Positions 30,514-40,402 of a stretch of DNA of 64,000 nucleotides are shown here, piece by piece. Positions within the stretch are counted from its first letter, which is position 1, and each line of letters begins with the position of its first letter. Under the pieces are notes generated by a model. It was not told where the DNA came from. It was given only the letters and a program-made list of their open reading frames with translations, and did not search any database. Source of the stretch: Lodderomyces elongisporus (Eukaryota > Ascomycota > Pichiomycetes > Serinales > Debaryomycetaceae); the NCBI RefSeq assembly GCF_030384665.1, contig NC_083677.1:1051501-1115500 (forward strand). Direction: 5' to 3'. Position numbers and translations under genes: made by a program.

Positions 30514-32265
30514 TTACAAAACTGACCCTAGTCCTTGCTCAACATACATGCAAGCTGCATTTATATATGAAACAGGTACACCAAACACGGGATGCACGGG
30601 ATATGTACTTTTCCCCGAACCATCCACTGGCTTTGTTTTAATCTTGAATGCTAAAGGTGTATCCCGTTCATTGTTGCAGAAATTCAGAGGTTTCTTCTCA
30701 TCACAATTGACATCTTTATAACAATCATAATAGTATTGGTGCTGGCAAAGACTCACACCACAAAGACTATAGTTTGTGTGATAGAAATCTGGCCATTTTC
30801 CAGGCTTATCGCGAAACCCGCCATCGCCATCCGTGATTTGAGCTATCCGTAGCATATAATTCAACATCGCCTCTCTGTTGAATATTGTTGACTCTTTGTG
30901 CAACGATGAATATAATTTGCTGCTGGATTTGGAAGTCCTCAAAATATCAAGCATGGGAAATAGTGCACCAATCCAGAATCCATAACATGCATCCACTAAT
31001 TTATTCAGTCGTCCATTGAACCCACCTTCATCAGTTTGTCTATCCACACACCACTTGACCAACTTGTCAAATCCTTTTCCAACACCTACGCCACTTTGTC
31101 CTTGATCCATTTTCTCTCGTATTTTTTCTGGACTACTATTCAACAAAAATAATGCACCTAGAGCACAATAGGTTAACCCGCCATGTGCTTCTACACCAGG
31201 AACACCAGCAAAACCACCTTGATACGTTTGGCATTGTAAGATCCAGTCTTCAACACCAGCACATAGTTCGGGAGTCAATATACCCAAAAGCGAGGCAATA
31301 ACCAATACACAATACGTCGATCGTGTATCTGACTCTCCGTGCTCATGCATCACAAATGAAGATGCAGATTTATCTGGTGCAATAAAGTGTTTTCTTTTTA
31401 ATGATAGTAACCATGAGTAAATACCTGGTCTAAGTTTGTTTAAAAGAGTATAGTTTTGGGTAAGAACAAGTGTTAGAATGGCCGAGTATGTTGATGCTGC
31501 ATGTCCCAATTGGTTAATACCACCAGCTACTCCTCCATATCCATTTGCTAAAATTAGTCGCTCAATTTTGTCATTGATTAATTCGAGCATAGTTGGTGTA
31601 ATTGTAAATTGTGTATCGTCATTTTGTTGAGCTTTACTCGTCTTATTTGTCTCTGGTTCCAGCTTATCTTCTTTTTCATTTGCTTCACTAGCTCCACTTC
31701 TTTTGATCAAACTGTATGCGTTTAATAACCAATATGTCATCCATGAATGGTTCGAATCCAAAGATTTATAAGCACCAGGCATTGGTTCATTTAAATGGTC
31801 AATAATGTATGCCAAATGATCTAATGTATAAAAAGCTAAGTCTGAAGTCTCATTGTACGTCTTGAGAATCTCTTTGCTTGTCAATCGTTGTGATTCCGTA
31901 GTGAGAGAAGTATAGTTGACCTTAATAGGCAAATTATTTGTTTCTGTAGACATTTGCCAATAGCTAGAAGTTATAAACTCCGTTGGTTGACTAGAAACAC
32001 CAGAAAGTAAAGGATTGTGTGCTGTTGCTATTTCTTCAGTTAAATTCTCGTAGTCCTGGTCACCAGTAGCAGTAATTGGCTCTTCCTGAACTGAGTTTAG
32101 TGACTGCTGCTCTTCATGTTCGTGATGGATCACCTCCTCAATCGGTTTCCTCTTGCGTCCTAGTAATCGTAGAATGTAGTTGATTTTTGCTTCTTCTTTT
32201 TCTTTCGCCCCTTTTTCTTTTTTTTTCTGCTCTTTTCTTTCCTGTTCCTTTGATTGTAATGCCAT
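30514..32265 (-). CDS. RAM1: Protein farnesyltransferase beta subunit Ram1
   Basis: The product is 583 residues; S. cerevisiae Ram1 has 431, the extra being a charged Lys/Glu-rich N-terminus and inserts. Prenyltransferase alpha-alpha barrel repeats are clear: YQGGFAGVPGVEAHGGLTYCALGAL, DEGGFNGRLNKLVDACYGFWIGALFP and DGGFRDKPGKWPDFYHTNYSLCG. The zinc ligands fit the Asp and Cys of KLVDACYG and the His of FYHTNYSL. The enzyme farnesylates CAAX proteins such as Ras, a-factor and Ydj1. An N-terminal KKKEKGAKEKEEAK stretch is likely disordered. The ATG at 32265 is the first in frame. It is divergent from the UBX gene. Confidence 0.93.
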   Translation of the reverse strand: MALQSKEQERKEQKKKEKGAKEKEEAKINYILRLLGRKRKPIEEVIHHEHEEQQSLNSVQEEPITATGDQDYENLTEEIATAHNPLLSGVSSQPTEFITSSYWQMSTETNNLPIKVNYTSLTTESQRLTSKEILKTYNETSDLAFYTLDHLAYIIDHLNEPMPGAYKSLDSNHSWMTYWLLNAYSLIKRSGASEANEKEDKLEPETNKTSKAQQNDDTQFTITPTMLELINDKIERLILANGYGGVAGGINQLGHAASTYSAILTLVLTQNYTLLNKLRPGIYSWLLSLKRKHFIAPDKSASSFVMHEHGESDTRSTYCVLVIASLLGILTPELCAGVEDWILQCQTYQGGFAGVPGVEAHGGLTYCALGALFLLNSSPEKIREKMDQGQSGVGVGKGFDKLVKWCVDRQTDEGGFNGRLNKLVDACYGFWIGALFPMLDILRTSKSSSKLYSSLHKESTIFNREAMLNYMLRIAQITDGDGGFRDKPGKWPDFYHTNYSLCGVSLCQHQYYYDCYKDVNCDEKKPLNFCNNERDTPLAFKIKTKPVDGSGKSTYPVHPVFGVPVSYINAACMYVEQGLGSVL

Positions 32266-32862
32266 TTTGGAAACAAGCGTTTAAGTTGAGAATTTCACTT
32301 CAATTTGAAGTTGTTCTAATCCTTTGACTTGGTTGTATTAAAGAAAAGTACTACTCTATTGTAAATACATTTTGAATTGTTTATGTAAAGGATTGCGAAA
32401 AATATTTATGTCCGTGCGGCTTGCCAGTTTACTAAAGAGTCCAATTTGATAGAGATTTTTTGCTTGTTACATTAATTAGTAGTATTTTATTAATCATTGT
32501 GGTTGTCAAACTTGACATTAAGGAATTACTACCAAAACCAACCTGGCTTTGTTGTTCTTTCTTTCTTTTTTTTCCAAATTTATCTGTCATCACTAAAATA
32601 TGACTGAACGTATAATTGCTCGTAGTGGTTTCCATCCAATTCTGCAACTTATTCACTTTTTTATTAGTCTTCTTTTTCTTTTTCTTTGGCTTCAAGTTCC
32701 TCACACAACTTCAAAACTCGCACAAAATTAAGGGCAACAGTGAAAGTTTAAAGGATTATTTGTAATAATCATTGGGTTTACTCCACACAGATCAGCGAGA
32801 CCCACAAACGTCAATAATAGCTCTGTATCTTCTTGTCCATAACAGTTGATATATATATCACG
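32266..32862. promoter_or_regulatory. Divergent promoter, RAM1 / UBX gene
   Basis: This 597-bp spacer carries a minus-strand open frame (67 codons from the ATG at 32635, ending at 32432) of A-rich composition (GKKRKKEQQSQVG). I do not recognise it and it fills most of the shared promoter, so I treat it as probably not a gene. T/A-rich DNA precedes the UBX start. Confidence 0.45.
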
Positions 32863-34386
32863 ATGTCTTTAAATACACGTATACGTGACTACTTTCGAAA
32901 TTCGTCGTATCATCGATTAGGCACCAACGAAAGTGGAAGTAGTAGTAGTGGTGGTGTTGATGACGGAAGCAACTCAACGACAGCGACTACCGCAACGAAT
33001 AATGGTATTATTCACAACAACAGCAACAACAACAACAGCCGCAGCAATAACAGAAACAATAACTTACCTGGGGCGTTTCCAGAAGAGGAGGTTTTACCCC
33101 AACCGTCAAGAACTGCAATCAATTCACATACAATAAGAAACTCGGCCAATAGAGTGAACTTGTGGTTCAGCTACATTATTATTCAACCGATTATCCTCAT
33201 CATGTTGATCGTATTTTCTGTACTTGCTAAAATCACAAACTTGTTATATATAAACCCCTCCAATCTGAAAGCTCGCGACGACTTGGTTGAAGAGCCGGTA
33301 GATAAAGCCAACAAATTTGTACGCAATTTAGAGGATAATTTACCGCCACTGCTAGATCAAGGGGTGAATTTACCACCATTTTTTCAAGGAAGCTATACAC
33401 AGGCCTTGTATATGGCAACACAACGTGGCAAATTCTTATTCGTGTACCTCAGCAATCCTAATAATGAAAACTCATCATTCATATTTGACGAGATTATCAT
33501 CAACCCTAAATTCACTAAAATCTTTACAAATTCGCAGTTGAATAACGAAGTCATTATTTGGGGCGGTGACTTAACCAACCCAGAGGCATACCAATTGGCC
33601 AATAGCTTGAATGTGACGAAATTTCCATTTTTGGGATTATTGTGTTTAACCAGAAGTACCAAAATGACACCAGAAGGACCACAAAAGGAGCCAGCAAAGA
33701 TGTCGTTGATTGGTAAGATTCAAGGCGGTAATCCATTATATGTACCACCATCACCATCACCATCACCATCTCAACCACCATCCTCCTCGCCAGTATCACG
33801 TTCACAAACTCACATTGGTTCCAATTTGATCAAGAACAAATTTATTAGCAAGATCAACAAGTATGAACCAGAGTTGAAACTTATTAGGCAAGAATTGAAG
33901 GATAAGTACATGACCGAGGTGTTGAAAAGGCAACAAGAGTACAATTACCTACAATCTGTCCACAAGGATATGCAAAAGAAGGCGGAAAAACAACAACAAG
34001 CCAAGACTAAAGCGTACTTGGAGTACAAGGCATCGGAGTTTCTCAATCTCAATCTCGAACTGCAGGCACCAAACACTGCCAAGATTGCAATCAAGTTCCC
34101 CGATTCTACACGAAAAACATTTTATTTTCCTCAAAATATGAAAATTGATGACATATATATCTATGTGGAATTATATAAGCGCAATATGCTACAAGGAAAG
34201 TCCCGAATGAGTAAGATTACACCAGCTGAGGCAGAAACCATGTTTGAAAATTTCCAAGTCAAATTCAATTTCAAACTCCTGTCGCCATTACCGCCACGAA
34301 TGGATCTTTCCAACATGCGAAATGAGTTTATTCAAAATGTAGACTTGGTATACCCCAATGGTTTATTGATAGTAGAAGATGACTAG
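32863..34386 (+). CDS. Membrane-anchored UBX-domain protein (UBX2/UBX3/FAF2 type)
   Basis: The product is 507 residues from the ATG at 32863 (MSLNTRIRDYFR); the frame extends ten codons upstream only through a TTG. After a Ser/Asn-rich stretch, a hydrophobic segment at about residues 99-121 (WFSYIIIQPIILIMLIVFS) would anchor it in the membrane. A thioredoxin-like UAS domain follows at about 165-265 (QALYMATQRGKFLFVYLSNP, then EVIIWGGDLTNPEAYQLANSLNVTKFPFLGLLC). Next come a Pro/Ser linker, a charged coiled coil (about 315-375) and a UBX domain at about 395-505 (IAIKFPDSTRKTFYFPQNMKIDDIYIYVE). Such proteins recruit Cdc48/p97 to ER or Golgi membranes for protein degradation. I see no N-terminal UBA domain, which favours the UBX3 (Dsc complex) type. 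Confidence 0.85.
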   Translation: MSLNTRIRDYFRNSSYHRLGTNESGSSSSGGVDDGSNSTTATTATNNGIIHNNSNNNNSRSNNRNNNLPGAFPEEEVLPQPSRTAINSHTIRNSANRVNLWFSYIIIQPIILIMLIVFSVLAKITNLLYINPSNLKARDDLVEEPVDKANKFVRNLEDNLPPLLDQGVNLPPFFQGSYTQALYMATQRGKFLFVYLSNPNNENSSFIFDEIIINPKFTKIFTNSQLNNEVIIWGGDLTNPEAYQLANSLNVTKFPFLGLLCLTRSTKMTPEGPQKEPAKMSLIGKIQGGNPLYVPPSPSPSPSQPPSSSPVSRSQTHIGSNLIKNKFISKINKYEPELKLIRQELKDKYMTEVLKRQQEYNYLQSVHKDMQKKAEKQQQAKTKAYLEYKASEFLNLNLELQAPNTAKIAIKFPDSTRKTFYFPQNMKIDDIYIYVELYKRNMLQGKSRMSKITPAEAETMFENFQVKFNFKLLSPLPPRMDLSNMRNEFIQNVDLVYPNGLLIVEDD

Positions 34387-34404
34387 TAATAAAAGAAAAC
34401 ACTG

Positions 34405-34534
34405 CCCAGTGTAGCAACCCAGTGCAGCTACTAAGTGCAGCAACCCAGTGCAGCTACTAAGTGCAGCAACCCAGTGCAGCTACTAAGTGCAGCAACCCAG
34501 TGCAGCTACTAAGTGCAGCAACCCAGTGTAGTTA
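34405..34534. repeat. 13-bp alternating minisatellite (10 units)
   Basis: Ten 13-bp units lie end to end. The inner eight are four perfect copies of a 26-bp dimer made of CCCAGTGCAGCTA and CTAAGTGCAGCAA. The two outer units (CCCAGTGTAGCAA and CCCAGTGTAGTTA) are diverged. The array fills the 175-bp gap between the convergent UBX and SRP14 stop codons and so would lie in one or both 3' untranslated regions. Confidence 0.95.
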
Positions 34535-34561
34535 TCCACTTCAATTTTCCACTGTTTATAC

Positions 34562-34999
34562 TTATTTTGAAACTTTGTTCTTTTTGCTCTTATTCTTCTT
34601 CTCTTTCTTTTTCAATCCAACAAACCCGTTCTTGATTACCTGGATATATTCTGTCCAAAATTGGTTCAACTGTGCGATTTCAACCACAGTGGAAAGTTTT
34701 ACCTTTTCCTTTTTGAGTTTTTTGTTGTCGGCGCTATTCATTGCTATACGGATAAGAATAGGGTATGTCTCGTCATTGTGTGGTATTTCTTCTCTACTAT
34801 TGGATTCAATAACATTGGTCGGGAGGTCATTAGGAACTTTATAATCATGTGTGTTTGAGCTCTTTGATGCTGTTGTTGTCGTTGTGAAATCAGGTGTCGA
34901 TAATCGTTTTTGGGTAAGGTATATAGATGATTTGCCTTGGTTTTTCACCACTAGGTCATTTAACTGTTTTAAGAATTGCGAGTTGTCCAATCGTGTCAT
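34562..34999 (-). CDS. SRP14: Signal recognition particle subunit Srp14
   Basis: The product is 145 residues (S. cerevisiae Srp14 has 146). The N-terminal MTRLDNSQFLKQLNDLVVK and the GKSSIYLTQKRL strand match the SRP9/14 fold. A variable Thr/Ser-rich loop comes next, then YPILIRIAMNS, LSTVVEIAQLNQFWTEYIQVIKNGF and a Lys-rich RNA-binding tail (KKKEKKNKSKKNK). Srp14 binds the Alu domain of SRP RNA and is needed for translational elongation arrest during ER targeting. The ATG at 34999 is the only plausible start. Confidence 0.93.
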   Translation of the reverse strand: MTRLDNSQFLKQLNDLVVKNQGKSSIYLTQKRLSTPDFTTTTTASKSSNTHDYKVPNDLPTNVIESNSREEIPHNDETYPILIRIAMNSADNKKLKKEKVKLSTVVEIAQLNQFWTEYIQVIKNGFVGLKKKEKKNKSKKNKVSK

Positions 35000-35837
35000 T
35001 GTATATGCGAGAGTGATTTAGCTGTATTGATTAAGAAAAGGAAGAGGAACAGGGTAGATGTTAGTAGGAGAGGAGGGGGGGGGGTTATAACTACATGATT
35101 TTTTTTGGAAAGCTGTTGAGATTTTTTGGCACGCGAGAATGGAAATTGAAAAAACGAGAAAACGAGAAATGAAAAAATGAAAAGTGTAAAGTGTAAAGTG
35201 TAAAGTGCAAACGGCAATGGCAATGAGAGACTAAATGTATTTGTCAGAATCGGAATTAGTGCAGACTTTGTTGGTGAAAACATCATAGAATAAAGAAAGA
35301 ATCATTAACATTATTGCAGACAAAAAAATACAGGAATAATATCGGAGCAAATTGTTTCTGTTACTCATGTAGTTGAACATCATTTAGATGGCGGTATTCT
35401 TATGTTTGGTATCCTTTGTAATTAAACAATAAAAAATGATCACATGATCTGAGTCCTTATCTCTTTTCTTTTTTTTTTTCATTTTGTTCTCTCTCTTTCA
35501 CACACACACACACACTTGAGGCTCTCCAATTTGTTTTGATTCATCTCCCCCCCCCCCCATAATTCTCAACGGAAATAAGATACCCATTAATGCCTCATAG
35601 CAAGATTCAGTTTATGTTTGATAGAAAGGAATACAATATTATCTCTCTGTTTTTTTTTTTGACTTCCCACAACTGCAAGTATAAAAAGAAAGTGAACTAA
35701 ACAGGTATACTTTAATAGCCGCAAAAACAACAACAACAACAACAACAACAAGGAGAAGAAGAAAAAGAAGGAGAAGATCTTTTTTTATTCTTTATTTAAA
35801 TCTCCACTTTCCATTTTCCACTTCCGTCACACCAACC
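35000..35837. promoter_or_regulatory. Divergent promoter, SRP14 / MFS transporter
   Basis: This 838-bp spacer contains a G run (35075-35084), four AAAGTGT-type units at about 35177-35210, a CA repeat at about 35500-35515, a C run (35547-35558) and a CAA run at about 35726-35751 in the likely transporter leader. No gene is visible. Confidence 0.5.
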
Positions 35838-37634
35838 ATGCCTGAAGAAAGCCCTCAACATAGAAATGCTGGGGTGCTGCCTTACTCAATGCCAGGTAGA
35901 CTCTTTAAGCTTTTTGGAGTTAAGGAACACCACCATCACATTGCCTCAGCACACCTTCCATTGCGTCTTTTGGCCTTGTTTGTTTCCATTTTTGTTGCGT
36001 TGGCTTCTGGTACACCATACTTATATGGAGTCTATTCTCCACAATTGATCAAGAGGATAGGACTCACGACCTCAGATTCGGCAACTATATCCTTAGCTTC
36101 AAATATGGGGTCGAGTATAGGGGGCTTACCAGGTGGATTATTAATTGATCATTATGGACCTCAACTAAGCATCTTCATAGGATCCATTTGTATCTTCTTG
36201 GGCTATTTTGTATTATTTAAAATTTATCAACACCAGTATGCCCATTTACTAGTGATCTGTGTTGCCATGATATTTGTTGGGTTCGGATCGATCACTAGTT
36301 ATTTCGCTACTTTGAAAGCGTCGCAGGCGAACTTTCCAAAGAATAAGGGTGTTGCAGGTGCCATACCTGTGAGTTGTTATGGTTTTGCTGCCACAGTTTT
36401 CTCAATAATCTCGGCAGCATTCTTTAATGATAACGCCGGCGAGTTGTTGGAGTTTTTAGCATGTTTTTGCGGTGCGGTGAATTTTTTTGGCTCTTTTTTT
36501 GTCCATGTCTATCACGCCGATGAAGAAGATGGTGGAGGTGATATAGAAGACCAAGAGATTTTTAACCCACTGTCCCTGCAGAGCCAATATTCTAGAGATA
36601 GACATGGCTCCAATTACCTTCCAGAAGATGAAATCTCGTTGTTGACCGAGATTGAACCACCTGCACAATCAGTATCAAAGGCAGAATCTTTGAAAGGATC
36701 ATTTAGTTTTTGGGGAATCGGCGACAGAACCCCTCGAGCATCCATGAGTTTACAGGAATCAGAAGCCAATAGCATTGTAGGCGATCTTCGTGGAGGAAAT
36801 GCAACTAACGGTAACAATAATAGTGACAATAATAAAAATACTAATAATACTAATGCTATTACTAATAGTGGTAATGCAGAAGAGGTTACCGTTGCAAAAG
36901 TGAAGGCAAGATTGCAAACTCCCTATCAGACGATCAAAGAACGTCTTACTGATAAAGTGTTTTTGACTCATTACTTAATTGTTTCTGTTGCATCGGGAAT
37001 TGGTCAAATGTACATCTATAGTGTTGGATTTGTTGTCATTGCTCAATATTATTATAATAAAAAGCACGGCATCGATATGTCCCTGCGAAATGTGGCAAGC
37101 ACATTGGCCCATGACCCTGAGGCTGCTTCGATTCAAGCTATCCAAGTCTCTATCATATCAATAGCCTCGTTTGTTGGCCGTCTTCTTTCTGGGTTCATTA
37201 GTGATTACATTTATAAACAATGGCATATTCAAAGGCTCTGGATTGTGGCGTTTACATTAATTCTATTGGCCTCTGGTCAATTTATTGCAATACAAAACGT
37301 GTCTTCGTTCCATTTGACTTCTGTCGTGTCAGCTATAATTGGAGGTAGCTATGGGCTCATATTTGGCACATATCCTGCTGTAATTGCCGACTCGTTTGGC
37401 ACCAAAACGTTTTCAACAAACTGGGGTTTAATATGTACGGGGCCATTGCTTATCTTGTTTGTATTGAACAAGTATTTTGGGTGGATTTACGACTTGAACA
37501 CAGACAAGGAGACTGGAATTTGTTATCTTGGAAACAAGTGTTATATGGGTGCATTTGAAGCAAGTTTAGTCTTGTGTGGTGTTTGTTTTGTAGTGGTAGT
37601 GGCATTGATGTTCACGCAGCGCAAGAGGAATTAG
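35838..37634 (+). CDS. Major facilitator transporter, nodulin-like (YMR155W type)
   Basis: The product is 598 residues with about 12 hydrophobic segments. Six lie before and six after a central hydrophilic loop (about residues 225-370), which has acidic, Ser-rich and Asn-rich parts. The first membrane block (LRLLALFVSIFVALASGTPYLYGVYSPQL), then NMGSSIGGLPGGLLIDHYGPQ and CVAMIFVGFGSITSYFATL are characteristic of fungal nodulin-like MFS proteins similar to yeast YMR155W. The second half has FVGRLLSGFISDYIYK, which matches the MFS loop signature. Substrate is unknown; monocarboxylate carriers of the MCH group are the nearest alternative. The loop probably carries regulatory phosphosites. Confidence 0.82.
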   Translation: MPEESPQHRNAGVLPYSMPGRLFKLFGVKEHHHHIASAHLPLRLLALFVSIFVALASGTPYLYGVYSPQLIKRIGLTTSDSATISLASNMGSSIGGLPGGLLIDHYGPQLSIFIGSICIFLGYFVLFKIYQHQYAHLLVICVAMIFVGFGSITSYFATLKASQANFPKNKGVAGAIPVSCYGFAATVFSIISAAFFNDNAGELLEFLACFCGAVNFFGSFFVHVYHADEEDGGGDIEDQEIFNPLSLQSQYSRDRHGSNYLPEDEISLLTEIEPPAQSVSKAESLKGSFSFWGIGDRTPRASMSLQESEANSIVGDLRGGNATNGNNNSDNNKNTNNTNAITNSGNAEEVTVAKVKARLQTPYQTIKERLTDKVFLTHYLIVSVASGIGQMYIYSVGFVVIAQYYYNKKHGIDMSLRNVASTLAHDPEAASIQAIQVSIISIASFVGRLLSGFISDYIYKQWHIQRLWIVAFTLILLASGQFIAIQNVSSFHLTSVVSAIIGGSYGLIFGTYPAVIADSFGTKTFSTNWGLICTGPLLILFVLNKYFGWIYDLNTDKETGICYLGNKCYMGAFEASLVLCGVCFVVVVALMFTQRKRN

Positions 37635-40402
37635 ACCGGAAAGTGAATTAGATTAAATTTCGAGTCACTTTAGATTAGAATACTTGGAAAAGTTTGTCTT
37701 TTTTTTTTGCTTGCTTTGCAAGTAGTATAGATTATTTTATTTATTCAATTTATTTAATCAATTTGTTTATTCAATTTATTTATTCAGTGATTAATTTGGT
37801 TGCCCTGTTTGCTACTCTAAGAATTTATAGCTTTTGTAATAGATTTGAGTAAGTGATTTTTTACTTTCATTCAAGCACCTTATATATATCTTGGTAGAGG
37901 TAGTAGACACGGTTTTCACTTACAATTTTTGCCTGCAAAGTTGCTGGTTCTTATCCAGCCCTATGTCTTGTATTTTAGCGAAACGCACAACGAGGACAAG
38001 TAAAGACTACTATAACAAAGAACTCATTTGATAATATCAGAAAAAAAGTTGTGTTTGACGATGATTGCATTGTTGATTGCGGTAAAGTATAATCTTTTTT
38101 CTATTTTAAGTTCCACTCTGGTATTCGTAACCTTAGTAACTACTTGTAGAAGTTATTTAATGATGAATGTCTTTTCGAATTTTTCGTTTTTCGTTTTACG
38201 TTTTTATTTAATTCCCCTCCCCTCTTCTTCCACCAAGTCTTTACTATATTTCCAGCTGACTGTGGTATAGCAGAAATACAATCTGTAGTGCTAGTCAAAA
38301 GTGGTGCATCAATTCAAACAAATTTGACGCTGTAGATATTTAATTACGGAATTACACGGACATATCTGTTAATGCTACCGGAATTTTAAATTGTGTCCGG
38401 GAAGCGGAATTTTTAATTTTTTTTTTTTTTCAAGGTTCTAATTTTATTCTTATTTTTTCTCAAATTTTTTTATTTTTTTTTTTTATTTTTTTGCAACCAC
38501 CAGTGTAATGAGCCATCCTGTTTTAAACACATTGTATACATATAAAAATTGTTTTGATGAAAGGAACAAGCCATCTCCAATTGCAAAGAACATTTTTTTT
38601 TTCATTATTGTTTTTGCTTGTATCATTAGGGTTCAACGCCTACTTGACAAGCAGTAGTCGTAACTGCTACTCTCTTTTTTTTTTTGTTACCTCCAGAACA
38701 AGTAAGAACAAGAAACAAAAGAAAAAGAAGAGAAGAAAGTTTTTGTGAGATGCAGCAGGTGTTAAAATCTGTGATAAATGTTAACGGAAAAACGTTGTGT
38801 AAACTTTTATTACACAAAGCTGAATATGGCAAAAAGGAAATTGAAAAAAATTGAAAAATTGAAAAATTGACAAAAATAATGAAATATTTACATACCATTA
38901 TTGACATAAAGCAAGTGTATTGATTTGTTTTTTGTTTCATGAGGTGAATTGCACTCTAAATTTTGGTCTATATTGGAGTATTTGTATCGATAGAAACAAT
39001 GGAAACAATAGAAACTTTTATACGCAATTCTCGAATGTAATTCAGTCCAAGCCTTATTTGTTAAAATAAAACCTTTAATTTTCACTTTTTTTGTTTTCAC
39101 CTTTTTGCCTTTTGTTTGTTTTGCGGCCCAGAAGCTTTGTTGTGAAATTGTAAGGTTCACAACAAAACTTCTGGGGCGACATTGTTTTCCTTTTTTCTTT
39201 TTTTTTTGTAGGCTTCTATTCTTAATATGTTTCTTCTCAAATTTCCAATTACTCAAATGTTTTCTAAATACTGAACAGTTGTGGGACCAATTATAGTGAA
39301 GATGCAATAAGAGAGTGTCAACAAAGAGAAATGGATGAGGTTTTATACAAAAAAAAAAATTCTTAATTCTAACAAAGGGTGTGACTAAATTTCAGTATAT
39401 TTTTGTTTTCTTTTTTTTCTCCAAATGAAAAAGGAATTTAAAGAATAAAAAACAAAAAAATTGTCCTCCATTTTCTTTTAATTCTTGCTCAGGTCTAGCC
39501 CTGTTCATAAAGTCGGACTTTTCAATGAAGTGTATCCAACTATATTGAATTAAAGGCGAAACTGCTATTCTTTGTTTTTTGTTTTTTGTTTTTTCAATTT
39601 CCTGAATTGTGTGACCTCAGCTTATTTTGAAAGTGTTGATCGGAAATACTGCCATGTTTGGCAAAACAGATTTACTAACGGAATTTATTTTCAACACTTT
39701 TTCTTTCTCTCTTCTTGTTCTTCTTCTTCTGGCATTCTTTACTAATTTTTTTTGCCTCTTTTGCATTGTACTGAGATTTGATGTGATGTTATAGCAAGAT
39801 TACCACTATAACATCCATAAGTTTGTTACACCGCCAACAACAACAGCAAAATCCGACCTAGCCTCACATACCGGTTCACCCACTGTAACGCCGTGTGCAT
39901 GGCATGTGGTTCTCCGTCTGATTCCAGCCACTTCTGGAGAAGAAGAAGAAAAAAATAAAATAGAATATAAAAAAAGAATCAAAAAAACAAACATAAAGAG
40001 TAAAGACTAATACATGTGACAATTTGTCATTGATATACTGTGCCTATGCAATATCGATGATCAAATTATTGTTCTTCCCCATTTTCCCTTCTTTATTTTG
40101 CTATTTCTTTTTTATTGTTTGTAGTAAGTCATTATTGAAGCTTAATTTAAAACATGAAGTTTTTACATATTTGAAATAGATATACAGTTGAGAGTAAAAC
40201 AGTTGAGGAGAATGGGAGGGTGGTGGTGGTGGTCAGGCGTTTAAAGTACATTGTAAAGTAAGGGTATTAGAGGTGATATTCTTGCTTGGAGTATGATCTA
40301 GTTTACCACTTTGATTTTTTTGAGTGCAGGCAAATACTTAAACTAGGTACGAGGTTTTTAATCAGACAGAATAATATATATATATATTACCATAGTTGTT
40401 AT
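37635..40402. other. 2.8-kb sparse region after the MFS gene
   Basis: No convincing gene is visible. The stretch 37640-38380 is fairly non-repetitive; at 37942-37958 it contains a small hairpin resembling a tRNA T-arm but lacking the rest of a tRNA. Long T tracts lie at 38415-38495. A strong stem-loop is at 39127-39175 and a GC-richer island at about 39825-39950. Short open frames here are T- or A-rich and are not supported. Confidence 0.4.
39127..39175. other. Near-perfect 20-bp inverted repeat with 9-base loop
   Basis: The left arm 39127-39146 and right arm 39156-39175 pair at 19 of 20 positions, with the only mismatch at the ninth base of the left arm. The loop is 39147-39155. It lies in gene-free DNA and is one of the strongest local secondary structures I noticed in the window. 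It might be a hairpin RNA, a terminator, or a cruciform-forming element. Confidence 0.85.

Noticed and set aside
31749..31759. Perfect B-box-like GGTTCGAATCC
   Set aside because: It lies within the RAM1 coding sequence, without flanking pairing or an A-box.
32432..32635. 67-codon minus-strand frame between RAM1 and the UBX gene
   Set aside because: A-rich composition, no recognisable domain, occupies the shared promoter, and its longer form starts with a non-ATG codon.
37942..37958. Hairpin GCTGG-TTCTTAT-CCAGC resembling a tRNA T-arm
   Set aside because: The loop lacks the conserved A58, and no acceptor stem, A-box or anticodon arm can be formed around it.
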